64,000 nucleotides of DNA from Vanilla planifolia (GCA_023846275.1 CM043875.1:22076593-22140592), one strand, 5' to 3'; shown: positions 22,100 to 35,600, counted from the first letter of the stretch. Notes: generated by a model not told the origin, from the sequence alone. Numbers and translations are program-made.

Positions 22100-23440
22100 T
22101 AAAAAAAATATATCCACATTATCCACAATATGTATAAATAGCCACATTATCCAAAATCCATTGAAAGACCAAGTCTACCATGCATAAAATAAACTATCAA
22201 AATCTAAATTGAATATAGAATATCATATACAATCCAATGTTCAACATAATAAATAATAATATTGATAACAAATGGAACTACAATTATAACATCATCTAAA
22301 ATCTTGATGGAAAAGTAATCTATTAAAAGTAAAAACTTTGATGCCCCTACTTTAACTTCTGTGTCAACTCTTGACTCCTTATATTTATAAATGATATAAG
22401 AGGGTGAGCCAAACTCAATAGAAAATCTATAAGCCTTGCTAATAAAACACACTTACAATAGTATAATAGCAGAGTAAAATTATCGATATAATGAATAAAT
22501 CAATGAAGTATCACAGCTTACTAAGCTAATATAATACATAAAATCATAACCATCAACCCTATCTCAAATCTATCAAGGCCTAAATTTCTTAATGGCATCA
22601 TAATCAACCCATAGAATGCATAATAGTTCATTTATAATCTAGCAATCCTTCCAAAGCCCATGAGATCCTTGACACTAATCTGGCACTCTTATCTCAACAC
22701 ATAACTTGGCACTCCTCTATAGGAAAGTCCAATCACATGAGGTTAGCTCATAAGACTATATGAGTCCTCCTCAATCATGTAATAGTCTAACAAGTGCTCT
22801 AGAACGTCCACATTCTCCCTTTATATTTTATAATGACACTTAGTCATCTTAGAATCCTTCACATGTAATCTAGTAATCCACAACCAAGGCTCTCCTAATC
22901 ACATGTACCACTAAGTAGGGCACGACACTCTACCATTATTTGCTTGGGCACACCCATTGTCCTCCTACGATGCCCTAAGTATAAGGCACACAATCTCTAT
23001 ACTGGTAGGAATCTTACCATCTAGTATATCTAACCAACCTAACTTTAGCTAAAGGTTTCATACTGAATCCTAGGGCATGTCATAATCAAATAAACTTGCT
23101 TATGGCATCATTTTGTATGGTTTTACATGCATTTCCTTAAAATTACTTAACCTTGATCTATCATCTAAATGATTATAGTGTTTCTCCAAAATCTTAATCC
23201 ATTAACTTTAGGGATTTTATCAAAAACTAGTTTACATATCTGACTTAATTATCTTCTATCAAGTTTTTTATATCTGTATCTACTTCTTGACCTTTCATTA
23301 ATTTACCCCTTGAGTACTCACTCAAGCTTTAAATCCTTAGCTCAACCATGTTTTGTCATAGCCCTTTATTCTAGCTTGGTTTCATAAGAGTTACACTAAT
23401 AACTCTCTTAAGAATTATCTTTAATCATCATACCCTAATC
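22100..23440 (-). repeat. Long gypsy-type LTR fragment (family X, minus strand)
   Basis: The reverse complement matches the solo LTR at 32615-37413. 22905-22990 corresponds to 36330-36420, sharing GGCATCGTAGGAG and a GGGTGTGC phrase, and the GTTATTAGTGTAACTCTTATG signature (23383-23407) corresponds to 35787-35812. The stretch is cut off at about 23.44 kb by the copia element. Its relation to the copia gag fragment on its left is unclear. Confidence 0.5.
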
Positions 23441-24263
23441 ATCTTAAGAACTATTTTATCCTTGATAATATCTTTGTAATTTTGTTTCAAAAATAATTAA
23501 TTATTTAAAAAAACCTAATTTTATTTGACCTAAATTATCCTAAACCTATAACCAAACCTTGCACCAAGAAATTACTCCTGAACAAGTTCACTATATTAAT
23601 CTAATCAAGGCATCACTCTTGTACCCAGATAAGAGAATGTCAAATTGGGGCATTACTTTTGCATTCATAAATTAATTAATCAAATTACTGTATGCATGGG
23701 TCTCGAACAAACCAAGGGGTAGCCAATCCCAATATTATGTTTATTTAAAAGTGTAAGAAAACTCCTAAAAAGTCATTATTTATTCATCTATATAATGTGG
23801 GACTAAACTGAATGCTTTTGTTTATGTGGCTAACTTCCAAATTATAAGAGTAATGTGAGAAGTTTGATCATGCAATTTCATAATCAAATGGTCATAATTT
23901 TATCTATCTTTTAAAAAGGCCTAAAAGATCTACCATCCAATTTTTCAAATTTAAGATTGCATGTTACACTTTTAATTTGTGCATAAGATCTAATTCTATC
24001 TATCAGATCATGATTGAGATCTAACAGTCCATATCAAATCTTAAGTTTCTAAAAAATCATTGAAATATATTTTTAAATTTTATTAATTTTTTTTATTTCA
24101 CAATTTTCATAAAGCTTTGTTATTAAAAAATTAACATGTTTTAATATAAAAATTAAAATTTATACAAACTAACTTTTAGGGACTTGCTCAACTTTAAAAT
24201 ATTTTCTAAAACATCAAATCTTTACTCCTAACAATTCACCTTCTCTTACTAAAACACACTTCA
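23440..24263 (+). repeat. 5' LTR of copia-1, truncated and internally deleted
   Basis: It aligns with 29575-31064, sharing GGGGCATTACTTTTG-ATTCATAAATTAATTAATCAAATTA near 23655-23690 and TATCAGATCATGATTGAGATCTAA near 24000. It lacks the first 0.26 kb of the 3' LTR and about 0.64 kb corresponding to roughly 30190-30820, which holds the TATA box of the 3' copy. It ends CA just before the primer site. Confidence 0.7.
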
Positions 24264-24265
24264 AT

Positions 24266-24277
24266 TAGTTTTAAAGC
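24266..24277 (+). other. Degenerate primer-binding site of copia-1
   Basis: TAGTTTTAAAGC matches TGGTATCAGAGC at 8 of 12 positions, and three of the four changes are G-to-A or C-to-T. It starts 2 bases after the CA end of the 5' LTR. Confidence 0.55.
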
Positions 24278-24399
24278 GAGATCACTTTTTAGTGAGAAGA
24301 AATTCTCTAAGCTATCTATTGCCCAAAAAGATGTTTCAATTAGTTGGATGAAGGTGCATTTCTTTAATAGGCTACCATTCTTTTTGTGAAGATTATTAT

Positions 24400-26120
24400 C
24401 TCTATTGAAAGACTAAAATAAGTAGTCATTTGAAATTTATTGATAAAAAATGTGAGAATTAATGCTAACTCCTTTTGAGTTTCTCTTTTAAGAAAAACAC
24501 ACAAGGTATTTTAGTTTCTAAACCTTTTAATAAAATGGATGAAAATGAAAGAAATAAAGTATAATTAAATAGTAAGGTTGTAAATATTTTATACTATGCT
24601 TTCAATTTTATCAAATTTAATAAAATTATGAATTTAAAAATTAGTTGTGAAATTTGGTGTAACTTAGAGGTAAAATATGAAGGTAGTTTCTTAATTTAGA
24701 AAAATAAAATAAACATGATGACATATGACTTTGAGTTATTTAGAATGATATCAAATGAATCCATTAAAAGCATATTTATAAGATTTTTTAATATTACTAA
24801 TGAACTTGTTTAGAAACAAATAATTTTATGAATGAATAGGTAAATAAGATACTTAAAATCTTATCAAAAGAGTATGATCTATTGACCACTACTATCAAGA
24901 TAGCTAAAAATTGTTTTTTGTGACATTGGATGATGTGATGGGTGAGCTCTTGACTAATGAGCTAGAAATATAGCAAAGAAGAAAAGAAAATTTGATAAAA
25001 AAGAATCAAACAAAGAGGAAAGAGTAAATAATAGCATTGAAGATGAAAGAAGGTACTTAATAAGATGAGTCCATTGATGAAGATGGTGTTACTTTAATCT
25101 CTAAAGGTTTTTCTAAAGTTCTTAGTAATATAAGAAAATATAAAAATCAAATGTCCAAGAGAAGAGTAAGAAGAAAAAAGGAGATAATTTATCATGAATA
25201 TGGAAAACCAAGACATATCAAACCAGCATGTCTTGTCATGCAAGAAAAAGTTGAAGACAAAACAATAAGATGAAGAAAAGTGCAAAGAAGAAGAAGATGA
25301 AGAAAGCATTAAAAGTAGCTTAGAGTGATTCAAAAGAGACATGTACAAGTAAAGACAAAGAAAACAATGAAGGGTTCATTTGCATGATGGTTAGAGAAGA
25401 AGAAGAAAACTAAAAGAGTACATCTTTAAGAGAGTAAGAGATAAATTACTAAAATGAAAAATTGGTTAAAAAAATTCTTTATGTTTGCAAAAAAAATTAA
25501 AATTTTGTGTAATAAAATATAACTAATTAAATAAAGAACATTATGAATATGTAAGTCTTTATGATCAAATTAAAAATAAGGCCAACACTTATTTAGAGAA
25601 TTTAAAAAAAAGCTAGTGATGATTTAGTACAATAAGTTAATAAGCATGCATCCTTAGTTAAGTAATTTAAACATTTGTGCAAAAAGATATAACTAATTAA
25701 ATGAGAAATATTATGAATATGTAAGTCTTTATGATCAAATTAAAAATAAGGCCAACATTTATTTAGAGAATATAAAAAAGACTAATGATGATTTAGTACA
25801 AAAAGCTAATAAGTATGCATCCTTAGTTAAGTAGCTCAATGATTTTAAATCTTTGCACACTGCATGTTCACCTTCAAAAGAAAAACCAATTAGTAAAGAG
25901 ATCTTTATTGCAAATGGAATTCATGTGCATAGGCATATGAACATTCTAAATGATTATAATAATAAACTTACATGCCCTTATTATATGCTTCCTAGTCATA
26001 AGTCACATGCATGTAGGATTAAAAAAATATTCATTCTAAATTTCTTATTTATCATGGGTAGTGAAGACAAATAATAGCTTAATTATTCTTAAATATACTC
26101 AACCCAAATTAGTTTCTAAT
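24400..26120 (+). pseudogene. copia-1 gag remnant
   Basis: 24726-24812 translates with ELFRMISNESIKSIFIRF and NITNELV, the core of copia Gag, and LMGELLTNELE follows near 24.94 kb. 25181-25231 gives a Cys/His knuckle remnant, YHEYGKPRHIKPAC, in which the first two cysteines are lost. A second knuckle-like remnant, CPYYMLPSHKSHACR, lies near 25.97-26.02 kb. Between them is a duplicated block (25502-25841) encoding a charged LYDQIKNKA segment. Many stops are present. Confidence 0.75.
25502..25841 (+). repeat. Tandem duplication, two copies of about 170 bp, inside gag
   Basis: AACTAATTAAAT at 25521 and 25691, and the following text through ATCCTTAGTTAAGTA, are repeated at a 170-base spacing with few differences. 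The two copies resemble each other more than the LTRs do, so the duplication probably came after insertion. Confidence 0.8.
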
Positions 26121-27300
26121 AATTAATTTGTGAGTGCAGAAATGTATTTTTTTAAGACCAAAAAAGACACATAATAGGAAACATCAATATATTCATCAAA
26201 CTAAAGGCTTACAATGGATTAAAGTAGTGTTTGGTAACACTTAAAGAAATCTATCAAAAGAATAATATTGTTGAAAGCTAAATATTTTGAATTACTAAAG
26301 TTTTATTTGTTCAATGATAAAAATATAATTTTCGTAGTTTAAGTCAACTTTGTGATAGTGATCTTAGTATTTAATTTGATACTATTAATATAAAACTAGT
26401 AAAAATAAAAAGATAATAATTATTATTTTTAGAAGAAATAATACCTTTTTGTTTGATTTGAAAATCATAAATAATTATCAAATAAATGTTTTGCATTATA
26501 TGCTAGTGACTCAAACTTTTGACACAAGAGATTTTATCAAACTAGTATACATACATTATAGAAATGACTAAAACTAACTTAGTAAGAGGCTTACTCCAAT
26601 TGACCTTTATAGATGATTTAGTTGGTGAACCATGTAATTTAGATAAAGCAATAAAATCAAGTTTTAAAACACAGAAAGATATAACTTCTAAAGGGATTTT
26701 GGAACTTCTACACATAAATATGTTTAGACCTATACATCTCATGAGCTTAGTAGTTAAAAAATATGGATAAAATTATAATAGATGGCTATTCTAGGTATAC
26801 ATGAGTCATATTCTTAAGAAAAAAGAGTAAATCATATACATAATTTCAAATATTGATAACTAAATTACAAGATAAGTTAGGTTGCATCATAAATGTTATT
26901 AGAAGTGATAATAGAGGAGAAACTTAAAACTAAAAAATTCACTTAGTAGTGTAATAATAATAAAATTTTTTAGACATTTTCAGCACCTATAATTCTGCAA
27001 AAAATGATATAGCAAAGCTGGAACGATAAAACCTCATTAGATTTAGCTAGAAGTATATCTAATGAATATGGTACACCCAAATTCTTTTGGATAAAAGTTG
27101 TGCTTAAAGCTCATTATGTTTCAAATGGGATACTTTATAGACCCAAAATAAACTAATCATCATTTGAACTAGTATATGATAAGAAACCAATGATTGCACA
27201 ATTACATGTATTTGGTTATGGATGTTATACTTTAAATAATGAGAAGAGAGAATTATGAAATTTAATCTAATATCAAATGATAGAATCTTCTTAAGATACT
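26120..27300 (+). pseudogene. copia-1 protease/pre-integrase and integrase remnant
   Basis: Near 26.33-26.39 kb the frame reads SLSQLCDSDLSI, the stretch just before the copia pre-integrase domain. 26564-26770 gives NLVRGLLQLTFIDD, then SSFKTQKD and LELLHINMFRPIHLMSL, the usual pre-integrase to integrase junction; the zinc-site residues are partly lost. The core continues with SRYT (26.79 kb), VIRSDN (26.90 kb), a decayed SAP-Q motif (26.98 kb), AHYVSNGILYRP (27.11 kb) and LHVFGYGCYTLNN (27.21 kb). Confidence 0.75.
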
Positions 27301-27739
27301 CATCTAGTGGTAGAGCTTATAGAGTTAATAATAAAATCACTAATCAAATAAAGAACTCATGCAAGTAAACTTTGATGAATCAATTACAACCTGACAAAAT
27401 AATATAAACATAAATGATGAAAAAAGAAGATTTGAGAAATTAAGTTTAAAATACTAAAGTAAAATAAATAAGAAAAAATTAGTTGAAGAAAATGAAATTT
27501 TTAAATCCTTAAAATTTAATAAGGATCATCATACAATTCAAGTAGCAATAAAATTAAGGATGATGTTATGACTAGATATTGTCTTAATCATTTAGTATTG
27601 GTAACGAATTACAAACCAACCTCAATAAAAGATGTCATAAAAAATGAATTTTGGGTAAAACATTAGATAAAAGTATAATTGAAATAAAATAAGTATTTAG
27701 TAACAAACTAGATAAAAATAAAAATATAATTAAGAACAA

Positions 27740-28390
27740 AGAAGGATTAGTTGTAATGGGTTATAGTCAAATTGACTGTATAGATGTTGAAGAAACCTTT
27801 TCACCTGAAGCAAAGCTTGAGACAAAAAAGACTATTTTAGCTTATACTTATTACAAGAACTTGAAACTATATCAAATAGATATTAAAAGTGAATTTTTAA
27901 ATGGTTTTATAAATGAAGAAGTTTATATGAAACTTCCTCCATGATTTGAAGTTTATGATAAATTAGATCCAATATATAGATTTAATAAATCTTTATATGG
28001 AGTTAAGAAAACACCTAGAACATGGTATGATTTTATAAGAAAAAAATAGATAACATAATATTTATTAAAAATAAAGAAAAAGATTAACATTTATGTTAAA
28101 TATATGTAGATGACTTAGTGTTTGGTTCTAATAACAAAGATTTATGTAAATATTTGTTCAAATTTAATAAAAAATAAATTTTAAATGAGTTTGTTGAAAG
28201 AGTTAACTTTCTTTTCAGGTCTTCAAGTTAAACAAACTATAAAAAGAGTTTTCATATTAAAAAATAAATATATTTTAAAATTATTAAAGAAATATGATTT
28301 AAAGAATATCAAATCTAAAAACAAACTTATGACCTCTAATGCACATTTAGGTAAATTGAAAAAGGAAAATCAATGGATATTAAAATGAAT
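27740..28390 (+). pseudogene. copia-1 reverse transcriptase remnant
   Basis: 27756-27944 reads through VEETFSPEAKLETKKTIL, LYQIDIKSEFLNG and EEVYMKLPP, the start of a copia reverse transcriptase. FNKSLYGVKKTPRTWYDF follows. The catalytic YVDD is intact at 28103-28114 (YVDDLVFGSNNKDLC). The thumb region LTFFSGLQVKQTIK lies in the frame at 28185-28388. Stops separate these blocks. 27300-27740 is the integrase C-terminus and spacer, with no clear motif. Confidence 0.8.
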
Positions 28391-29060
28391 AGAATGCTAA
28401 TTGGTTCGCTTTTATATCTTATGATAAGTAAACCTAATATAATCTTTAGTGTTTATGTATATGATAAGTTACAAGCTTGACCTAAATAATCTTATTTAAT
28501 AGTAATGAAACACATATTTAGATACACAATTAGAACAAGTAAATTTAGACTTTGGTATCTAAAAGTTGATTTAAATTTTTAATTAAGAGTACGCTTAGAT
28601 GCAAATATTATTAAAAGTAGAACAAGTAGAAAAAGAATAAGTGAAACATACTAAGTTCTATGAAATTTTCTAATTTCAAGAAGTAGTAAGTAGCAAAATT
28701 GTATTACATTATCTACTATAGATTAGAATATGTTATTACAAGTAGTTGTATAAAACAAGTCTTATAAATCAAATAACATCTAAGAGATTATAGTGTTATA
28801 GTAGGATAAAATCTCATCAATTGTGATAATTCAAGTGCAATAAGTTTAAGTAAAAGTATAACTAATCATTCTAGAGTAGAACATATAGATATCATATATC
28901 ATTTTATAAGAGAGCATATTAAACTTAATTATGTTTCAATAGAATTTGTACCAACTAAAGATCAATTGGTTGATATTCTCACAAAAATCTTAGATTGTGA
29001 ACAATTTACTAAACATAGATTGAGTTTAGGATTTCTTAAATCCATTTGAGTGCTAACAAA
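28390..29060 (+). pseudogene. copia-1 RNase H remnant
   Basis: The end of the pol frame reads EHIKLNYVSIEFVPTKDQLV then DILTKILD (28.91-28.99 kb), the last conserved block of copia RNase H. Earlier blocks, such as HIFRYTIRTSKFRLWYLK (28.51-28.56 kb), are also visible. 29060-29317 is the purine-rich stretch before the 3' LTR. Confidence 0.75.
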
Positions 29061-29317
29061 AAGCGGAGAGAATAAAAATTGGAAGGGAATTGAAAGATAA
29101 AAGCATAAATTAAAAGGGAAACAAATTAAAAAATAAAAGCATAAATTATAGGGAAGCCTTAATCTATTAATGACATACATGTAGGAGTTTACCTTTAGTT
29201 ATTTTGTATAATCTTTTTATATATAGACTATAATTTTTAATAATTTTATTAGAGATTTTGTTGTCATAGAAAGGAATTAATTATTATGGTATTGACTCCT
29301 AGTCATGATGATTTACT

Positions 29318-31064
29318 TGATGATAACAAACATTAAATATTTTTAATAAATTTGGATGAGTGAATTTTTATATTTTAGATAATTGATGTGTTAATTAATA
29401 AGAGAAAATAAAGAAGATGAACAAATATCAAATCTCATTAAGCTCATCTTTGTTGAAGTGACTAACTAACAAGAGATATATTTTGAATTTAATTATAGGT
29501 ATTTTAATTTTAATTTGATTAGAATATTAAGCATGATTAAAAATATTTCTATAAGAAATAAAAATTAAATTTCATCTTAAGAATCATTTCATCCATGATT
29601 TTATCTTTAAAAATTTTATTTCAATAAGAATTAATTTATTAAAAAAATCTATTTCTACTTATCTTAAACTATCCTAAACCTATATACCAAATTTTAGGCC
29701 AAGGCATTACTCCTTAACCGTTCACTATAGTAATCGAGTTAGGGCACCATTCCTGAACCCAGATAGAAGAGTGTCAGATTGGGGCATTACTTTTATATCC
29801 ATAAATTAATTAATCAAATTATTGGCTATGGGGGGATCAAATCCTAAACAAACAGAGGGGTTAACCCAATAATAAATTGATTTAGAAGCTCAAACCAACT
29901 TTTAAAAGCACATATTATTAGTTCATACACACAATGTGAGACTAAACCAGTTGCTTCTATTCATGTAACTAAGCTTCAAATTATTAGAGTGACATGAGCC
30001 ATCTGATCATGCAATTTCATTATTGAATGGTCGTAATCTTATCAATCTTTTGAAAATACATAATATGATCTATCATCTGATCGAGCAAATTCATGATCAC
30101 ACACTCCATATTTAATTTGCACTTAAGATATAAATCTAACTATCAGATCATGATTAAGATCTAATTATTCAGATTAAATCCTAATGTCTAATAAGTGCCA
30201 AGTCAACTTTAGTCATTTGATCACTCCCTTCTCATGATCGAATGGTTAAGAATTTTTCTGATCATATGACTTTATATAACATCTCTTTTAGCTATTATTA
30301 CATGTTGTTAGAACTTTTATCAACTTTTAATTAAAAATGTACGTTGATGCCTTTCTCATTTAATGCATAATGACTATTTTTATGTATTTGATAACTACTT
30401 TTAGTCATTAAAAAATATCTATAAATAAGAAAATTTAAGAGCATAGTTGATAGATAAAAAGTTTATAAAATATGGAGAAAATGTTTCAAGTCACAATATT
30501 CAAGCCCTTAATAGCTACATCCTTCTTCATCAAACTCTAAATTCTACCTTCTTCAAATTAAATAAACTCTCATTTTCAAATTATTTAAATTAAAATACTT
30601 GTATCTTATTAAAGTTTTGGTCAAGCATAGAAAATGAGTTTGTATTACATAAAAAATTGTATCATCACTTTTTTCCTTTTTTTGTCAATCTTATTTTATT
30701 GTAAGGCCATTATAGACTATCTTTTTATTTTATTATTGTAAAGGTTTAGCCTATTAGTTTTTTTAGTGAAAATCTTATATTAATTACCCTTTTAAGTTTG
30801 AAATAAGTTGAATCACTCAAAAATTAATTATGTATATTTTTAATTTTTGTTTAGTTTTTTATTTCATAATTTTTATAAAAATTTATTATTAAAAGAAGAT
30901 TAAAGTGTTTCAATATAAAATTAAAATTTGCACAAAATTACTTTAAAAGACTTTTTAAAGTTTATAAAAAAATTACTTTAAAAAGTTTTTTTTTTTTTAA
31001 CATTTTCTAAGAAATCAATTTTTTATTCCTACTAATACACCCCTTTATGCTGAATTGTACTTCA
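29318..31064 (+). repeat. 3' LTR of copia-1
   Basis: It starts TGATGATAACAAAC, a start typical of Sirevirus-type LTRs, and ends CA at 31063-31064, matching the 5' copy. A TATA box (TATAAATA) lies at 30420-30427. The LTR is about 1.75 kb and nearly complete, with T-rich runs near 30.98-31.0 kb. Confidence 0.7.
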
Positions 31065-32614
31065 ATCTAATGATTCTCTTATGTAATGCATCTCATAACT
31101 GATTATATTTATGCAAAATAGCCAACCATAATGTATGAACCTTACCTCACTTAACATTGCTCATTGGACTTAGAATATTTTTCTTCTTTTATTATCATAC
31201 TTGGACTATCCATAACTTTGCACATGTATGATCACAATATTTCTTGGATCAATTCCTATGTTTTACATTGACATCCTTGTATGATGGTATGTTAGCCTTG
31301 TACAATCATTAACAAAGTTTTGTGTCTATTCACACTTGTCTCTTTCTCATACTAGATCACATCATATGATTGCATTAGTTGTGTTATATGGAGCTAATAT
31401 TCTACCTTAGTCGTATCAAAAATATCTAACCTTAATGATAATCACACTATCATACCTATATGAAAACCATATCATACTTGTATGACCAAAATATGCTTTT
31501 AGAAGTTGTTAATTCTTGCATCCTGATTGTTGTTGCCAGATCATACTATATGCTTGATCAATATTATTCATAATTGACCCATCAAATAAGTTTCTTTCCT
31601 CATTACACCATATGAATTCCTATCAAACAAGTTTCTTCTACAATTGTACTTTCAATTCTCATCAACCATAATTAATAACAATCTAATTTTATCACTTGAA
31701 TTTTATTGGCTTTTAATTGACAAATTCAAATGAAAATAATATACTTTAGCTAGCAAATTGGATGGGTGTAATAGCCATCAACCAAACTAAGAAGGTCATG
31801 GGTTTGTAATAGAGGGAGGAATTGTTTCACCAAAATAAGTGGTTATCTTTTCGTTAGTTTTAATAGTGGAAGGAGATTTTTTGGTTAATAGATACATTAG
31901 AGTAGACAGTTAAATTGAATGGTATGGATGTTTGAAGACAAAGAATTTATTTTAGAAATTGTGAAATAGAAGTATTTGTTTGTTTATTATAGTAGATTTA
32001 AGAAAGGTGAGTAACAACTTGGTTTCATGGTTAAACTAAAAAATTTAAGTTGAATTAAGGTCATGTAGGTGGGTTACAAATAGCTGTAAGTTGTGGTAGC
32101 TGATGTGGTTCAACTTCTTAATGATGATGGAGCTTTTTAAAACATGTTTTGCTCATATATGTGTTAAAGAAGAGAGAATAATATTAAGAGAAGTGGAAAC
32201 ATTGTCATTCTACCTTCTCTTTCACAAATATGCTTGGACCTTATCTATAAAGAGGATACCAAGATTTAAATGAAAACGCTTTATACATAATAGGCTATTT
32301 AGTATTCCTAAATATTACAAAAGATTAGCATGGTAGTTTATTAGTGATAAAGGGCTAACAAGGTAGGAGATAATGTTAATTCATTACAAAGGTTATTGAA
32401 TATATTAAAGGACTAGTATGGTAGTATATTGATGAAAGAGGGCTAATATGGTACAAAATCATGTTATTTTGTTATCAATAATCTCTAAAACACATGCATA
32501 TGTTAAGAGTTCATATGCTTAACTATTACATCCTTGTAAAATTGCATTGTTTTGATCATCCAAACAATGAGTGTGTGATGGATCTATTCATCACTAAGAA
32601 CATTGTAAGAATTT
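31065..32614. other. Unassigned repeat-like region, interrupted at its right by LTR copy C
   Basis: No gene. The text carries copies of the near-palindrome ATCATACTTGTATGA (31471-31487), as do the LTRs elsewhere in the window. It lies left of the insertion point of LTR copy C, so it and the sequence after 37413 were probably contiguous. 32494-32685 has a 63-codon frame with no recognisable domain that crosses the insertion point; I regard it as chance. Confidence 0.35.
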
Positions 32615-35600
32615 TGTTACACCCATCAAATTTGCTAATCAAAGTATGTGATTATTATTTTAATATGTCATTTAAATGCTTATAAAATTTAAACAATAAA
32701 GTAAGAAAGTTCTTAATAATGTTTGATGAGAATCCTACAATATAATGGTAGAAGAATATATGGTATGATGAGGACTAAAACATGTTTAAAAGCTTGATTA
32801 TGAATATTTTTTTGCATGATATTAGAAAAATCTATAATGCAACATAATAATAACAGTAATAAGAATGTAGGTGTGAACAGGTGCAAAACTTCACTAGTGA
32901 GTCTACTAGGCCCGATCATGTCGTCATACAAGGATGACATTATAGAAAATAAGAATTTTTTTAAGTTATATTATAAATGTACTAGTACAAAAAATATTCT
33001 ATAAAAGTATGATAATGAGAAAAGAAGTTATAGTAATCATATAAGTATGATCAATTATGAGAGGCACTACAAAGGAGAATTGTTAAGTATGATGAGTGAT
33101 CATAAGCAGTGTATCATATAAGTATGAATACTAGAGCATACAAGTATGATCAATAGAACTATTAAAAGACAATAACGAATCTATCTTATCATACAATATG
33201 ATTTGAATATACTAATAGCACTATTCTGAGATGTTGAATAAATCAAGTTTTGTATTCCAGTTTCTTTTGATCCTAACTACTAGGAATTAAATTGCCTTAG
33301 ATCCTAAGGTTGGAAATGACCTAGATAAGTTAAGGAAAAAAAGTAAAAGTTTGATTAAGCCCTATCATGCATGAATCATGAAATAAGGATATGAGAGGGA
33401 AATTTAAGCCAGGTTGCAAACATTCCAAAATTTAGGTGTTAATTTGATGGCTATATAAGATTTCTCTTGTGATTAGGGTTGAAACATTTTAGAAAAACCT
33501 AGTTGTGCATGTTCCAAAAGTGCCAACCCAAGGAGGCCTTTGGAAGCAAGTTGAGGGCAAGAAAAAAGAAGAGGAATATCAAGTATAAGCCATCAAGTTG
33601 AAGGACCCCAAAGTGGTGTAGACCTTTACCTAATTCAAGAGGTAGAAACCTCATTCATTATAATTAAATTAGAAGCATGCTAGGCATAAAGGAAATTGGC
33701 TATTTTTGTTTGTACATGCAAGTTGGTTTAACATATCGTGCTTGAATTGATTTAAAGAACATGTGATGCATCAATTATTGTTATTACCTAAGAATTCCTT
33801 AATCCTCAATTTAGTATAGTAAAATTATATATGTATGCTTTCTAATTAATGAATTATGCTCTTTTAGGTTTTGATTATGTTGTGAACATGAAGATGCAGC
33901 ATAACTTTTGATTTAACACATAAAATATGAGCATATATTTGCAAAATCAGCTTATTGTAGCACACAGTTTGATTTATAACATGATATATAAGCATTGTTT
34001 TGGAAAATCAGTTTGTCATAGATCACAATCCAATTTGAAATATAAAATCTAAGTTTTTCTTTGTAAAATCAATAGTTGTAGCTCACTATTCAATTTGGAA
34101 CATAAAGTATAAGCATTACTTTAAAAACTTATCTTATTGTAGCTCATAGTTTGATTTAAAACATGATATATAAATAACATTTTGCAAACTTGGTTGTTGT
34201 ATCTCATAGGTTAATTTGAAACATAAAATATAGGCATTACATTTTTATAGTTATCAATTAAAGTGCAAAAGTTTGAAATACATATGCAAATCTAAATGTT
34301 ATTCTTTTAATTTTAAGTGTACATTACATTGTTAATCTCATGATATTTGATGGATGCTTAACTCTAATCATGGAAGAATTGAAAACGTGTTAACTAAGAA
34401 TGCATGGAATTGAAACATATGATAATAGTATGCTGGCTAAGGGTTTTATGTGTTAAATAATGATGTTTTTGTAGCTAATTTATGTTTTATTAAAGCAATT
34501 TTTTAAGGTTTGTTAAAGATAAAAGTAGAAAAAATATGACCATTCACAAAAAACATGATTTGTATGATTAATAGATTCATCTTTTATTGAGATCCTTTTA
34601 TTAAGTAAAGATCAATGATATACCATGTTCACAACTTGTTAAACTTTGATTTTGAATAAGAATTTTGTGATGCCATTAAGCTAAAATTACAAATGTTATT
34701 AATAGAAAAGACAATGACTTGACACACAAGGAAAAATATGTATTTAAGATAACCTTGAATAGCTTTAGTATGAGAGAAAGAGACCATATATAGCTTTAAG
34801 ATGAGAGAGAGCTCTTAAGTTTCTTGTAAAGAGGGCTTAAGAATCTCAATTGAGCTCGAAAGTGATGGTATCATTTAGGTTTGGTTAGAGAAACTTGACT
34901 TAAAAACTTTATAATAAGGTTTTACTATTAATCATTACTTAAGGTTTATAGAGGTTTTTACATTAGAAAGGCCAAACCTTAATTGACATTTGTGTTAGCA
35001 AAAAGAGATTAGAAGCCTTGGTTTAGTCTAAGGGGTTGAGGGAAGGATCAATGTTTACTATGAAATGTAAGGAAAAGTTAAGAATGAAGTTATGATGGCT
35101 TTCAAGATAAGTGAGCTTTAATTATTTCTTATAAGGAACCTTAAGTGACTTGGATTGGCTTTGGAAGAAGGCTAAGGGTGGTTTGGTCTCGATTAAGTAT
35201 AGTAAAAGGGATTGGGTTTGAATGAGTAATTATAGACTTAACCAAAAAAATAGGTTTGATTAGAGTAGACTTAACTTAAGAAATGGTTGGATTAAACAAG
35301 AGAGCTAGAGTTGAAATAAGAGCTTAAATAACCCTAGATAGGGTTAAGAGTAAGTTATGAATAGAAAGGACCATGGATGAGGTCACAGATAACCTAGGAA
35401 TTTGACATATGCAATTCTTAAGGGTTAGGCTTTTGTTTGAAGAAAATGTCGAAGGAAATTGGTGAGATAATGAGTACACTGGAATGAGGCGATGGTATGA
35501 TCAAACTCTTGATTAAACCTCCTAGATGAGAGTTGGTTTATACAAAGAGCTGGGCATTAGCCTTAACTATGATGCTAAGCTCAATGAAGGGATTGAATAA

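Larger units (their letters stand above)
23440..31064 (+). mobile_element. Ty1/copia (Sirevirus-like) retrotransposon, decayed (copia-1)
   Basis: It has related direct repeats at both ends (23440-24263 and 29318-31064), a degenerate Met-tRNA primer site (24266-24277), and plus-strand remnants of Gag, Cys/His knuckles, integrase, reverse transcriptase and RNase H, in the order typical of copia. The long LTRs, Gag style and 3' LTR start (TGATGATAAC) resemble the Sirevirus group. Nearly every codon block has a stop or shift, so the element is dead and old. The 5' LTR is truncated on its left and lacks an internal block, so no target duplication can be read. Confidence 0.85.

Noticed and set aside
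26542..26742. 66-codon minus-strand frame over the copia-1 integrase
   Set aside because: It is the antisense shadow of the plus-strand pre-integrase/integrase text, which has clear motifs.
33900..34245. Possible CRISPR-like array because of regular 60-bp spacing
   Set aside because: The whole unit repeats with gradual divergence; there are no conserved repeats with unique spacers, and the context is a plant LTR.
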